Source: Patescibacteria group bacterium (GTDB taxonomy: Bacteria; Patescibacteriota; Patescibacteriia; 2-12-FULL-60-25). Taken from it: 64,000 bases of DNA. The position numbers and the translations under genes were made by a program. The notes under the pieces are model-generated. The model was not told where the DNA came from, did not search any database, and saw only the letters and a list, made by a program, of their open reading frames with translations. The DNA lies in the NCBI GenBank assembly GCA_028715505.1, contig JAQURS010000006.1, positions 1-64,000 on the forward strand, written 5' to 3'. Positions 1 through 9,445 of this stretch are shown piece after piece (within the stretch, counting starts at the first letter, position 1; every line of letters starts with the position of its first letter).

Positions 1-2
1 TC

Positions 3-371
3 CCAAGACTGAAAGCTTTGAAAATGTATGAATCACATCATCAGATCAAGAGTGATTTGTTGGCCACGGCTGGGTTGGATTTTCACCGCGAATCGCACTT
101 TGGCGGTCCATACGTCAAACTCGCGCCAAACGAGTTTTCGGAAAGCGCCATTTTGTCTTTATTGAAAAACGGCAGTTATGAAATTGAAAGAGGCGGCCTA
201 CGGATCGGCCCGCGTGCCGAGCTGGGAGGTTTGAACCGATGGAGGATCGGATTTGGCAGTTTTTTCTCGACTGGGTTGATCGGATCTGGAAAGCGGATTG
301 GTAAATGGATGCACGAACGGAATTTGAGCATGCCTAAAAAATTGAAGGAGGCGATCAGAAAACGTTTATGA
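3..371 (+). CDS. C-terminal part of an unidentified protein (5' end outside window)
   Basis: The frame is open from the first bases of the window, so this is the 3' end of a gene that starts upstream; the TTG at 18 is only a default start. About 120 residues are visible. The last 25 are Lys/Arg-rich, and I see no signal peptide, membrane segment or recognisable motif. The stop overlaps the next start (ATGA at 368-371), so it is the leading visible member of the glycan operon. A role in sugar handling is a guess from context only. Confidence 0.6.
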   Translation, partial: PRLKALKMYESHHQIKSDLLATAGLDFHRESHFGGPYVKLAPNEFSESAILSLLKNGSYEIERGGLRIGPRAELGGLNRWRIGFGSFFSTGLIGSGKRIGKWMHERNLSMPKKLKEAIRKRL

Positions 372-1504
372 AATTACTGATTGCCACAGGCATTTATCCG
401 CCCGAAATCGGCGGGCCAGCCGGCTACGTGCGCGGCTTGGCAACCGAGCTTGTCCGCCGCAGCCATCAGGTCTCGGTCGTGACTTACGGGACGGAAGAAA
501 CTGAAAAGCTCCATCAAGCCGATGGTCGCGGCTTTAGTTTAACCGTTATCCCGCGCACGTTCGGACCTTTGGTCCGGTACTGCCGCTACGCTTTGGCAGT
601 ACGCCGGCTGGCCCGGGCTGCCGATCTGGTTTACCTGCAAGGCCCGGTTTCTGAAGGCTTTCCTGGCATGGTCGGGGCTTTGTTGGCCGGCAAACCAACC
701 GTCTTAAAAATCGTAGGGGATTACGCCTGGGAACAATACCAACAAACGTCCGTCAAAAATCCCGAGCTACTCGATGAATTTTTAGGCCATCGCCACGGAG
801 GCAAGATCAGGATCTTCGAGGTTTTAGAGCGTTGGACGGCCAAGCGGTCAAAACAAATCATTGTGCCGAGCAAGTATCTCGCGTCAGTCGTTGAGAAGTG
901 GGGGATGGCGCCGGAAAAGATTAAAGTCATTTACAACAGCATTGAACCGTTACCTTCTGTTAGCGGTAAGAATTTAAGGTCAGAGCTTAAACTCGAAAAT
1001 AAAAAAATAATTCTGACTGTCGTGCGGGCCGTACCGTGGAAGGGCGGAGATTTTCTTTGTGATTGCTTGAAGGAGTTACCGGAAGATTATGTTTTAGTCG
1101 TGGCGGGCGACGGTCCGAGTTTGGAGGCTTGGAAAAAATACGCGGAACAATTGGACGTCTCAGCTAGAGTCAAATGGCTTGGGCGGCTTTCAAGAACAGA
1201 TGTTGCGGATTGGTATCGGATAGCTGACGTTTTCGCATTAGCGACGGGTTACGAAGGATTTCCTCACGTAGTAGTCGAAGCCTGTTCAACCGGCTTGCCC
1301 TGCATCGTGAGCGACCGCGGAGGCAATCCTGAGACAAAGGATTTTTATCCTGACTTAGTCACGGTCGCCTCGTATCGGGACAAACAAGCTTGGCTTGAGG
1401 CGATCAAGCGATCTGGTGGAAGAAGGGACGGACAGAAGAATGCAGAACTAAATTTCGAGCACATGGTTGATCAAACGGCCGGAATTTTAACTTCGAACAT
1501 ATGA
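368..1504 (+). CDS. GT4 family glycosyltransferase
   Basis: A cytoplasmic GT-B fold enzyme that would transfer a sugar from a nucleotide donor onto the growing lipid-linked glycan. The N-terminal half has the glycine loop typical of GT4 (EIGGPAG, about residues 13-19). The C-terminal half carries the donor-site EX7E pattern in EGFPHVVVEA (about 296-305), followed by a G-LPCIVSD strand. The length of 378 aa is normal for the family. It overlaps both neighbours by ATGA, which points to translational coupling. Donor and acceptor cannot be read from the sequence. Confidence 0.9.
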   Translation: MKLLIATGIYPPEIGGPAGYVRGLATELVRRSHQVSVVTYGTEETEKLHQADGRGFSLTVIPRTFGPLVRYCRYALAVRRLARAADLVYLQGPVSEGFPGMVGALLAGKPTVLKIVGDYAWEQYQQTSVKNPELLDEFLGHRHGGKIRIFEVLERWTAKRSKQIIVPSKYLASVVEKWGMAPEKIKVIYNSIEPLPSVSGKNLRSELKLENKKIILTVVRAVPWKGGDFLCDCLKELPEDYVLVVAGDGPSLEAWKKYAEQLDVSARVKWLGRLSRTDVADWYRIADVFALATGYEGFPHVVVEACSTGLPCIVSDRGGNPETKDFYPDLVTVASYRDKQAWLEAIKRSGGRRDGQKNAELNFEHMVDQTAGILTSNI

Positions 1505-2580
1505 AAGTCCTGATGATCAGTTTGGAAAGAGGCTTGTTTGAAGACGGATCCGTGAGACGCCGCATTGTCGAACAAAATCAAAAAGTCGAAGAGTTGACGA
1601 TCCTGGTTTTGGGCAAGCAGCTTTTTGACCAGATGGTCGCGCCAAACGTCAGAGTGGTTTCGACGGCTTCTTGGTTCAGGTTTTTTTATATTTTCGATGC
1701 TTGGCATCGTTTATGGGTTTGGCGGAAGGAAGAATTTGACGTGGTCACAACCGATACGGTTGAAACGGCTTTGGTAGGCGCTTTTGCTGCGCGGATTTTC
1801 GTGGCCGCTTGGGCCGTTCAGGATCATGGTTATTATTTTCATGGCGATTATTATCGTAAGGAATCTTTTACCAACCGTTTCCTTTATCTCTTCATGCGCT
1901 GGGCGGTCAAGCGTGCTGAAGCCGTGCGAGTCGTAAGCCAAAGGACGGAAAATGCCTTGATCAAGCTTGGCGTTTCGCCGGACAAGATCGTTAGGTTCCC
2001 GTTGGCTGTCACAAGCAACGTACAACGTATAACGTACGACGTTGCTGAAAATATTGGATCATATTTTTTGCTCGTTGCGCGTTTCGTGCCCATCAAGCGC
2101 ATCGACCTGGCAATTCACGCGTTTAGTCTGATCGCCAACAGTCATCCTGACTTGAAGCTGGTCATCCAGGGTCGCGGACCATTGGAAGGACAAATCCGCA
2201 AAAAGATTCAAGAATTCGGGCTTGAGGACCGGATCGAGATTCGACCTTGGGGTGAAAATCTTTCAGAGTCGTACAGCGACGCCTTGGCGACTTTGATCAC
2301 ATCCGACCGCGAAGGTTTCGGCATGACGGCGGTTGAGTCGTTAACATGCGGAACTCCCGTCATTATGACTGACGTGGGCTGTGCCGGTGAAGTCGTCAAA
2401 GACGGGGAAAATGGGTACGTCGTCCCGGTCGGGGATGTTGACGCGTTGGCAGATAGAATGGAGAGGGTGATTATGGATTCGGCTATGCTTAGGGAAAAAG
2501 CCCGGGATTATTCTTGGACGAGCGAAGGCCCAGGGATGTTTGATTTGTATCAAAAGGCGCTCGCGAACCGTCATAAATAG
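1501..2580 (+). CDS. GT4 family glycosyltransferase
   Basis: A second GT-B glycosyltransferase, 359 aa, coupled to the previous gene by ATGA. The donor-binding core is clear: YFLLVARFVPIKR (about residues 187-199) and EGFGMTAVES (about 270-279), followed by GTPVIMTDVG. The N-terminal domain is less typical and lacks the usual G-G loop. Between the domains, residues about 172-182 (SNVQRITYDVA) are encoded by a palindromic stretch of four 7-bp repeats, described separately. Specificity unknown. Confidence 0.88.
   Translation: MKVLMISLERGLFEDGSVRRRIVEQNQKVEELTILVLGKQLFDQMVAPNVRVVSTASWFRFFYIFDAWHRLWVWRKEEFDVVTTDTVETALVGAFAARIFVAAWAVQDHGYYFHGDYYRKESFTNRFLYLFMRWAVKRAEAVRVVSQRTENALIKLGVSPDKIVRFPLAVTSNVQRITYDVAENIGSYFLLVARFVPIKRIDLAIHAFSLIANSHPDLKLVIQGRGPLEGQIRKKIQEFGLEDRIEIRPWGENLSESYSDALATLITSDREGFGMTAVESLTCGTPVIMTDVGCAGEVVKDGENGYVVPVGDVDALADRMERVIMDSAMLREKARDYSWTSEGPGMFDLYQKALANRHK
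2014..2046. repeat. Palindromic 7-bp tandem repeat inside a glycosyltransferase gene
   Basis: Four consecutive heptamers of the form AACGTAY (2017-2023, 2024-2030, 2031-2037 and a degenerate 2038-2044) lie between inverted arms AGCAACGT (2014-2021) and ACGTTGCT (2039-2046). The tract sits in frame in the coding sequence. The unit length is not a multiple of three, so gain or loss of a unit would shift the frame. Confidence 0.75.
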
Positions 2581-2581
2581 T

Positions 2582-3586
2582 ATGGATCAGCGTCTGCTTT
2601 TCGTAACTCAAACCGTTGACCGGCAAGACGGTGTTCTTGGCTTTGTCGTTCGTTGGTTGGAAGAATTCGTGGCCCAGAACGTCAAATTAACCGTCTTTGC
2701 CAGAATTTTGAAAAAAGAAGATTTGCCGCCCGATGTCCGTGGAATTGAAATAGGAAAACCAAAAATTCGGCGTATCTTAAAACTCTGGTGGTATTCGATT
2801 AAATACAGGCAGGAATACGATTCCGTTTTAGTCCACATGACTCCCGAGATCTTGGTTTTAGGCTGGCCGGTTTGGTTTTTGCTCCGAAAAAAAGTTTATC
2901 TTTGGTATATCCATCCTAAAGTATCGCGCTGGCTCAAGATTGGATCACTTCTTTGTCAAAAGATATTCACAGCCACGGAAAACAGCATTTCGCTCCAAAC
3001 TTCCAAGAAGACGGTTGTTGGCCATGGAATCGACACGGAAGTTTTCAAGCCCGTCATCGAAGACAAAAACCAGCCAGTCGTGCTTTACGTGGGCAGGATT
3101 TCGCCCATCAAACACGTCGAGAGCCTGGTCGAGTTTTTGGGTAAGTACCATCAAACCTACCCTTCGGATAACTGGATTTTTTCTTTAGTCGGATCATATC
3201 GCGGCCACGAGGATTATTTCGAAAGCATAAAAAAGCGGGCAGCTGAATTGGGGATTGGGGACCGAATGATCCAGCATGAACCGGTCGAACACAGCCTGTT
3301 GCCCGAAGTTTTTTCGGCGGCTTGCGTCAGTTTGCACGCCACGCCAACCGGAAGTTTGGATAAGGTCGTATTGGAATCGTTGGCTTGCGGCACGCCGGTC
3401 ATCGCGGTCGGAAAGGATTATCTCGCGTTGAGGGGCGTCATGGACATGAATAATCCGCGGTCTTTGGAGGATTTGCACGCTCTGCTCATGAACCCTAAAA
3501 TCGACATCGAAGCCAGGCAGGGTATAATTGATAAGCATGATTTAAAACGGCTTATATCTGTTTTGGTTCCTAACCTTTCGAAATGA
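2582..3586 (+). CDS. Glycosyltransferase, GT4-like
   Basis: A 335-residue GT-B type transferase. I start it at ATG 2582 (MDQRLLFVTQ), one base after the previous stop (TAG-T-ATG), rather than at the in-frame ATG 2540, which would run back into the neighbour. The donor domain is recognisable from VVLYVGRISPIKH (about residues 165-177) and VVLESLACGTPVIAVG near residue 260. The acceptor domain is divergent. No Shine-Dalgarno is visible, so expression probably relies on coupling to the upstream gene. Confidence 0.82.
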   Translation: MDQRLLFVTQTVDRQDGVLGFVVRWLEEFVAQNVKLTVFARILKKEDLPPDVRGIEIGKPKIRRILKLWWYSIKYRQEYDSVLVHMTPEILVLGWPVWFLLRKKVYLWYIHPKVSRWLKIGSLLCQKIFTATENSISLQTSKKTVVGHGIDTEVFKPVIEDKNQPVVLYVGRISPIKHVESLVEFLGKYHQTYPSDNWIFSLVGSYRGHEDYFESIKKRAAELGIGDRMIQHEPVEHSLLPEVFSAACVSLHATPTGSLDKVVLESLACGTPVIAVGKDYLALRGVMDMNNPRSLEDLHALLMNPKIDIEARQGIIDKHDLKRLISVLVPNLSK

Positions 3587-3589
3587 TTT

Positions 3590-4876
3590 ATGCGGGTTAT
3601 AGATTACTTGATGAAAAGAAGGGGTACGCTTAAAGAGTTGATGGTTTATTCCCTCCAAACTTACGGCGTAACCGTGGTCAGCATGATCGGAGCCATCATA
3701 ACGGTGCGCGTCCTAGACCGTTACGAATATGGCATTTATGGGATTATTTTTTCTATAATTGGAATAGTCTACGTCGTCTTAAATGCCGGGATCGTGCGTC
3801 AGGTAAGCAATCGCATCCTAGCGTCGCCACTTGAACAGGATGAGAAACGGTTGTACATGGCTTACACAAAGCAAGGTTTTATTTACACGTCACTGGTGGG
3901 AATAGCTTTGATTCCGGTTTTTTTGATTTTTTATGATTTTAAAACCACGCTCTACATATTTATCGCATTATTCGCCCAACACCTGATGGGCTTTATCGGG
4001 CTGTTGATTTTTTCCGAGATACGGGAGAGGAAACTGAAAGAATATTATTTACTCGAGACTTTGATCGAATACTCGAGGGTAGTCTTGCCGGTTTTAGGCG
4101 TAATTATTTTTAGGAATTTAGCTGGATATTTCGCAGGTTCTGCTTTAATCGTATTGGCTTCGGTCATCCTGATTTTTTCTTTCGCGTATTGGAGGAAAAA
4201 GGCCATGCATTACCTGTCAGAGATAAGGTTGTCATCCGTAAGTTTCAAAGAGTTCGGGCACTTGATCAGACTCGGTCTCAGCATGTCTTTGGAAAGCGGC
4301 GCGGCCACGCTTTACGCTTCGGCCCTGATTTTAATGGGCGCGACGTATCTGGGCGTGACTCAGGCGGCCGACCTTAAGGTCCTGATGGGTTATTTTACCG
4401 CCCTCGGCATGACCCTTTTGCCGCTAAACCGATGGGTGACTTTTCATCTTCCTAAGAAAATATCAAATTCGTCTAATCCGTTCCGTGAGCTTCTCAGGAT
4501 CGCGGGTTTAGCCACGGTCTTTATCCTCGCGGTTTATTTGGTCGGAGTTTTGGTCGGTCCCTGGCTCCTCCCGTTGGTTTATGGGCAGAAGTACGCGGGA
4601 GCCGCGGCGTACATTCCGTGGATCGGAGGCATGTTGGTATTCTCGTCCATGGCGATCGGTCTTAGCACGATCTCGAGGCAATATAAATTAAGTTTTTTGA
4701 ATGGCATCGTGAGCTTGACTAATATCGTTTTAGGTCTAATATTCGTAGTCAGTCCGTTTGGCCCTAGGAGCATCGCGGGATTCTCAATCTTTTATAGCTT
4801 ATGGCTTTTGCCTGCTTTAATCGCCACATATGCATTGGTCTATTTCCGAATACAAAGAAAAGTGGACAACGCGTGA
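3590..4876 (+). CDS. Polysaccharide flippase, Wzx/MVF-like
   Basis: A polytopic membrane protein of 428 aa with about 12 hydrophobic segments over its whole length, starting near residue 20 (YGVTVVSMIGAIITVRVL). The arrangement and length match the MOP/Wzx superfamily of lipid-linked oligosaccharide flippases, including an N-terminal LDRYEYGIYG, a common feature at the first loop. It would move the polyprenyl-linked glycan made by the neighbouring enzymes across the membrane. Its 3' end overlaps the next methyltransferase start by 47 nt. Confidence 0.85.
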   Translation: MRVIDYLMKRRGTLKELMVYSLQTYGVTVVSMIGAIITVRVLDRYEYGIYGIIFSIIGIVYVVLNAGIVRQVSNRILASPLEQDEKRLYMAYTKQGFIYTSLVGIALIPVFLIFYDFKTTLYIFIALFAQHLMGFIGLLIFSEIRERKLKEYYLLETLIEYSRVVLPVLGVIIFRNLAGYFAGSALIVLASVILIFSFAYWRKKAMHYLSEIRLSSVSFKEFGHLIRLGLSMSLESGAATLYASALILMGATYLGVTQAADLKVLMGYFTALGMTLLPLNRWVTFHLPKKISNSSNPFRELLRIAGLATVFILAVYLVGVLVGPWLLPLVYGQKYAGAAAYIPWIGGMLVFSSMAIGLSTISRQYKLSFLNGIVSLTNIVLGLIFVVSPFGPRSIAGFSIFYSLWLLPALIATYALVYFRIQRKVDNA

Positions 4877-5492
4877 TTTCCTAAAAGCCTCGTTGCCGCA
4901 CCTTAAGGGTGATGTTTTGGATTACGGCGGAGGCACCCAAAAGTATCGAAGCATCATCGAAAGTGCCCAGAGTGTCACTAGCTATAAGGCATTTGACGTA
5001 GCGGAAATTCCAGGCGTCGATTTTGTGGGCGACGTTCACCAATCAGGCCTCGAAACCGCAAGATTCGACACCGTTGTTTGCACCCAGGTTTTGGAACACA
5101 CGGAAAGGCCCTGGGAAGTCGTTAAGGAAATTGCACGGATTTGCAAAGCGCAAGGGACGGTCATCTTAAGCGTTCCTTTCTTGATCGGTTACCACCCATG
5201 TCCTAATGATTTTTATCGTTTCTCTTTTCAGGGCGTGGAGGCATTGTGCCAAGATGATTTTGAGCTGGTTCAAGCTTGGACTTACGGCGGCTTGGACCAG
5301 ATACTCCGCTCAAGCGATGAATTTTCGACCGAATACAGTTATGAGAAATTCTTGAAGATTGATACGACCAGGAAGAAGAGTATGGCCTCATCTCTTAAAA
5401 AGAAATTTTGGAAATTGGCTTATAAAATTATTGGAGCGAGGCAAATACCTTCAATTTACTCAAACGTGGGTTGTATTTTAAAGAGGAAGTGA
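4830..5492 (+). CDS. SAM-dependent methyltransferase (class I)
   Basis: A 220-aa Rossmann-fold methyltransferase. Motif I is VLDYGGGTQ (about residues 28-36), and the post-motif CTQVLEHTERPWEV (about 87-100) and AQGTVILSVP are typical of the Methyltransf_11 group. The start at 4830 lies inside the flippase gene; the N-terminus KWTTRDFLK is plausible for the family. It shares CTQVLEH and a conserved P-(N/Y)-DF-(Y/F)-R element with the next gene, so the two are probably paralogs. Likely methylates a sugar or lipid intermediate; substrate unknown. Confidence 0.82.
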   Translation: MHWSISEYKEKWTTRDFLKASLPHLKGDVLDYGGGTQKYRSIIESAQSVTSYKAFDVAEIPGVDFVGDVHQSGLETARFDTVVCTQVLEHTERPWEVVKEIARICKAQGTVILSVPFLIGYHPCPNDFYRFSFQGVEALCQDDFELVQAWTYGGLDQILRSSDEFSTEYSYEKFLKIDTTRKKSMASSLKKKFWKLAYKIIGARQIPSIYSNVGCILKRK

Positions 5493-5493
5493 T

Positions 5494-6159
5494 ATGGCTT
5501 ATATTTTTCAGAAGGAGAGAATTTTGATCCGCAATCGAGTGGCTGATTTCATTTCTAGGTTTTCAATCAAGGGTAGAGTACTCGATTTGGGTGCGGGTGA
5601 CGTGCTTCGCTATAAGGATCTTTTTAAACAAGCTGATCAGTATTTGACCCAGGACCATAGGGAAGCCGCCAATTACAAGCATGATTTCGTTTGTGACGCT
5701 TCAAGGGTTCCCGCTCCGGACGCCAGTTTTGACGTCATTATTTGTACTCAGGTTTTGGAACACGTGCCCAACCCGTTTCTGGTCATGGAGGAAGCTGCCA
5801 GGCTTTTGCGGCCCGGCGGGCGGCTGATACTTACCGTGCCGCAAACCAATGAGATCCATGAAGCGCCTTATGATTTTTTTCGTTACACCAAATATGGGAT
5901 CATGGAAATGTCCAAGAAGTGCGGGCTAAAAGTCGAAGAAATCCACGGGCTGGGTGATTTCTGGACCATGCGGGTGAAGGAAGCGCAACGTTTTTGGATA
6001 GAGTGCCTTAACCTATACTCTCATCCGATCCCCGCTAAATTGTTCTCGGTGTGCTTCAGGATGTGTTATGGATTGGCCGAGTGGTCTGATAATCATTTGG
6101 TTCCCGATCGATTACAAGGCAGGTTTACCATTGGTTGGGCCGCTTTGCTGAGCAAGTAG
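5494..6159 (+). CDS. SAM-dependent methyltransferase (class I)
   Basis: A 221-aa methyltransferase starting one base after the previous stop (TGA-T-ATG). The SAM-binding loop is VLDLGAGDVL (about residues 29-38), the acidic and post-I region is FDVIICTQVLEHVPNPF (about 80-96), and LLRPGGRLILTVPQ follows. It resembles its upstream neighbour in the PYDFFRYTK segment. Probably methylates a component of the surface glycan. The substrate cannot be inferred. Confidence 0.85.
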   Translation: MAYIFQKERILIRNRVADFISRFSIKGRVLDLGAGDVLRYKDLFKQADQYLTQDHREAANYKHDFVCDASRVPAPDASFDVIICTQVLEHVPNPFLVMEEAARLLRPGGRLILTVPQTNEIHEAPYDFFRYTKYGIMEMSKKCGLKVEEIHGLGDFWTMRVKEAQRFWIECLNLYSHPIPAKLFSVCFRMCYGLAEWSDNHLVPDRLQGRFTIGWAALLSK

Positions 6160-6160
6160 T

Positions 6161-7324
6161 ATGAAGATTGCGATAGTCACGGATGAATTTCCGCCAACTT
6201 CGCGCGGAGGCAGCGGTGTCGTGGCCTGGAGAGAGGCTCAGGCCTTGGCCGACCGGGGCCATCAGGTAATGGTTTTCACCCCTGCATCGTCGGAAAAATT
6301 GATTTCTGAAAAATTTCAAGTAAAACAAATCGGCCCGGAAAATCCGGTCAAACGGAATGCCTGGCAAATCGTCTCCGATCATCAGTTTCTGGATTTCTTG
6401 AAGCCGTTCCTGATTGATTTCAAACCGGATGCTGTCCATTGTCATCACGTGACGAGTTTCTTCGGGCTGGCGACGGTTGACTGGTGCTCCCAAAAATACA
6501 AAACGGTCGTTACTATCCATGATGCCAACTGGATTTTACCCGACAAGGTCTGGGTCGATGAGGGCGGCTATCAGCCGGGTTTTTGGCGGGCCATTCTCAC
6601 GCACCGGCTGAGCTATAACCCCTGGTTGAAATCAACTTCGGATAAGATATTTAAGCGGGCCAAGGCAGTCATATTCGTGAGCGACGCCATTAGGCTTTAT
6701 TACGAAAGCGTGCTTGGTCGATCCGATAATTTTATTACTCTGCACAACGCGTTGGAGTTGGGAGATTGGCCTTATGTTGAGTATTCACCGTCCGATCCGG
6801 TTAGGCTAGGCTTTGCCGGACGCATGAATGCCGCAAAAGGATTGGATTTATTTGTTTCTCTCGTTGAGAAAATGAATAACCTCGGCCTAAGAACAATCGG
6901 ATCGATCATTGGGCAGGAAGATCGTTACAATCGTTTGCTTTCGTATTTCGAGGAAAAGCGCAAATTGATGTTCGAATATGGCGGTTTCATTAAAGATGAC
7001 GCTGCCTTGCGGAGTTGGTACGCCAGCCTCGACGCTTCTTACGCGGGATCCGCCTATCTTGATCCGTTTCCCAATGTGGCAATGGAATCTTTGGCCGTTG
7101 GCCGGGGGGTAATTGTTGGGCCGTATACCGGGTCGCGCGAAATCGTTGATGATTCGGTCGGTTACAGAATGACCCCGGAAAACCTTAAAGACGTCACGTC
7201 CGTAGCCCGCGAACTATCGGAAGCCAAGCCTTTTGCTGGTTGGGCGGAAAATTGCGCGAAAAAAAGGGATGGATTTGGGATGGAGGATCACGTGCGCCGC
7301 CTATTAGATGTCTATTGCGGATAG
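6161..7324 (+). CDS. GT4 family glycosyltransferase
   Basis: A 387-aa GT-B enzyme. The acceptor domain opens with DEFPPTSRGGSGVVAWREA (residues 7-25), the classical GT4 glycine loop. The donor domain has VRLGFAGRMNAAKGLD (about 215-230) and FPNVAMESLAVGRGVIV (about 304-320), where the second acidic residue of the EX7E pair is kept and the first is Asp. The spacing from the previous gene is one base (TAG-T-ATG). It ends this block, followed by a 49-bp gap before gmd. Confidence 0.9.
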   Translation: MKIAIVTDEFPPTSRGGSGVVAWREAQALADRGHQVMVFTPASSEKLISEKFQVKQIGPENPVKRNAWQIVSDHQFLDFLKPFLIDFKPDAVHCHHVTSFFGLATVDWCSQKYKTVVTIHDANWILPDKVWVDEGGYQPGFWRAILTHRLSYNPWLKSTSDKIFKRAKAVIFVSDAIRLYYESVLGRSDNFITLHNALELGDWPYVEYSPSDPVRLGFAGRMNAAKGLDLFVSLVEKMNNLGLRTIGSIIGQEDRYNRLLSYFEEKRKLMFEYGGFIKDDAALRSWYASLDASYAGSAYLDPFPNVAMESLAVGRGVIVGPYTGSREIVDDSVGYRMTPENLKDVTSVARELSEAKPFAGWAENCAKKRDGFGMEDHVRRLLDVYCG

Positions 7325-7373
7325 CTTGTGATTCGGATAACATTGTTTTGATTTTTAAGACTTTTAATTTTAT

Positions 7374-8390
7374 ATGAAAACCGCTTTGATAACGGGCATT
7401 ACGGGTCAGGATGGTTATTTTTTGTCGAAATTACTGCTTTCAAAAGGCTATGAAGTCCACGGCTTGGTCCGCAGGAACAGTCAGATGTCGTATGGCACGC
7501 TCAGAAGCCTTGACGAAGAGACGTTTAAAAAAATAAAGATCCATTGGGGCGACGTGACTGACCACACCGTTGTTGTTAAATTGATCAATGACGTGAAATT
7601 CGATGAGATATATCATTTAGCGGCGCAAAGTTTCGTGGCCTTGAGCTTTACCAATCCGCAAGTTACTTACGAAACGAATATTGGCGGCACCTTGAACGTC
7701 GTAAATGCCGTCAAAGAATTCAGTCCCAAGACGCGTTTGTATTTTGCGGCGACTTCGGAACTCTACGGCAAAGCGCAAACCAAGCCTCAGAATGAGGCGA
7801 CGCCTTTTTATCCCAGGAGTCCGTACGGTGTTTCAAAGTTGGCCGGGTTTTGGACGGTTAAAAATTACCGCGAAGCTTATGACCTTTTCATGTGCAGCGG
7901 CATTCTTTTTAATCATGAGTCGGAGATGAGAGGGGAGGAGTTTGTCACGAAAAAAATCGTCAAAGGGGCGATTGACGTTTCACGCGGCAAACGGGAATTT
8001 TTTGAGATAGGGAATTTGAACGCGAGGCGAGATTGGGGTTACGCCGACGACTACGTGGAAGGAATGTGGACAATGCTCCAGCAACCCGCGCCGGACGACT
8101 TCGTTTTAGCTACGGGTGAAAATCACAGCATAAGGGATTTTGTGGACATGGCCTTCAAGCGTTTGAAAATTGAGCTCTCATGGGAAGGGGAGGGCGTAAA
8201 TGAGATCGGCAAAAACAAGGCGGACGGCAGAGTCTTGGTTAAAGTTAACCCCGAATTTTTTAGGCCGTCCGAAGTTGAAGATTTGATAGGAGACGCTTCC
8301 AAAGCTAAGTCCGTCTTGGGTTGGTCATCCAAAGTCGGTTTTGAAGAGTTGGTTAATAAAATGGTTGATTACGAGCTTGGGGCGATATGA
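7374..8390 (+). CDS. gmd: GDP-mannose 4,6-dehydratase
   Basis: Converts GDP-mannose to GDP-4-keto-6-deoxymannose, the entry to fucose, rhamnose and related 6-deoxy sugars. This is an extended SDR enzyme of normal length (338 aa). It has the NAD(P) loop GITGQDG (residues 7-13), the TSELYG motif with the catalytic Thr-Glu pair (about 126-131), FYPRSPYGVSK with the Tyr/Lys pair (about 151-155), and the GMD-specific FNHESEMRGEEFVTKKI. The AT-rich 49-bp gap upstream may hold a weak promoter. No GMER/fucose synthase or RMD is obvious nearby, so the final sugar is open. Confidence 0.95.
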   Translation: MKTALITGITGQDGYFLSKLLLSKGYEVHGLVRRNSQMSYGTLRSLDEETFKKIKIHWGDVTDHTVVVKLINDVKFDEIYHLAAQSFVALSFTNPQVTYETNIGGTLNVVNAVKEFSPKTRLYFAATSELYGKAQTKPQNEATPFYPRSPYGVSKLAGFWTVKNYREAYDLFMCSGILFNHESEMRGEEFVTKKIVKGAIDVSRGKREFFEIGNLNARRDWGYADDYVEGMWTMLQQPAPDDFVLATGENHSIRDFVDMAFKRLKIELSWEGEGVNEIGKNKADGRVLVKVNPEFFRPSEVEDLIGDASKAKSVLGWSSKVGFEELVNKMVDYELGAI

Positions 8391-9445
8391 GAATACTGGT
8401 TCTGTGCGAAACGTTGTCCTTAAAGGATGGATGGGGGCACTTTTCCAAATCGACGGCCGAAGGTTTCGCCCGGCAGGGCCATCAAGTAGAGATTTTGACA
8501 TCAGAGCAGACTTCGCGGGTGAAGTTGCCGAAATTCAAAGAAGGTTTGCTCGCTTGGATGATTGGCGGGTTTAGATTGGGTTTTTGGCTCAAGCGCAACC
8601 CATTTGATCTGATATATATCCCGGTTGAGCCTTACGCTCGGCTGTATTGGTTTTTCGGCAGGATACCGTTTGTCCTCACGATGCATGGCACTTACGTAGA
8701 ACCGAAAGCCCACGGCCCCGCTTGGGCTAGGAGGGCTTTCGAGAACGCTTTAAACGAAGCCGCGGCTTTGACCGTGGCCTCGGCTTATACTTTTACATTC
8801 TTGAAAGAGGACGTTCGTCCCAAATGCCGGATCGTTCCGCACGCGGTTGATTTATCTTTGGAATCCGATCCCTACGCGACGATTGAAAAACCGGTCGGCT
8901 CGCCGATTATCTTATCGGTCGGCGCGATCAAGCCCAGAAAAGGTTTTGATAAATTAATCATGGGTTTTGTCGAATTCCTAAAGGTTGCACCGGAGGCTAA
9001 ACTCATAATCATCGGTTCCCGCTCACACGCCCCTTTTGGTGAGTTTCTATTGAGCTTGACCAGAGATAATGGTTTGGAAAATAAAGTTTCATTTTTAGGT
9101 TCCGTCAGCCAAGAGGAGTTGCTTGGGTGGTATCGGGCGTGCGACGTCTTCGCGCTGACCTCCGTTACCAAAGGGGGCTTCGAAGGTTTTGGACTTGTTT
9201 ACCTGGAAGCCAATCTTTTTGGCAAACCGAGCGTCGGTAACAGGGAGTCGGGTGCCGTCAGTGCGATCCGCGAAGGAGTGAGCGGCTACCTGTGCGATGC
9301 CGATGATCCGAAAGATGTCTCGGCTGCGCTCCAAAAAGCCGTGGGCTTGGACTCGTCGGCCATCAAAAATTACGCCCTCGAGCAAAACTGGGACAATAGG
9401 GCCAGGGAGTACTTGGAGATTTTTCAAAACGTCCTTAACCGATAA
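8387..9445 (+). CDS. GT4 family glycosyltransferase
   Basis: A 352-aa GT-B transferase coupled to gmd by an ATGA overlap. The N-terminal loop KDGWGHFSKSTAEGFARQGH (residues 13-32) replaces the GG loop. The donor site shows ILSVGAIKPRKGFDK (about 175-189) and EGFGLVYLEANLFGKP (about 266-281). The coupling suggests use of the GDP-sugar made by Gmd, which is an inference. It converges with the next gene, with an 11-bp overlap of the 3' ends. Confidence 0.9.
   Translation: MRILVLCETLSLKDGWGHFSKSTAEGFARQGHQVEILTSEQTSRVKLPKFKEGLLAWMIGGFRLGFWLKRNPFDLIYIPVEPYARLYWFFGRIPFVLTMHGTYVEPKAHGPAWARRAFENALNEAAALTVASAYTFTFLKEDVRPKCRIVPHAVDLSLESDPYATIEKPVGSPIILSVGAIKPRKGFDKLIMGFVEFLKVAPEAKLIIIGSRSHAPFGEFLLSLTRDNGLENKVSFLGSVSQEELLGWYRACDVFALTSVTKGGFEGFGLVYLEANLFGKPSVGNRESGAVSAIREGVSGYLCDADDPKDVSAALQKAVGLDSSAIKNYALEQNWDNRAREYLEIFQNVLNR

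Noticed and set aside
2940-3188. Overlapping short frames inside the glycosyltransferase gene at 2582
   Set aside because: They lie entirely within a well-supported gene and have no family features.
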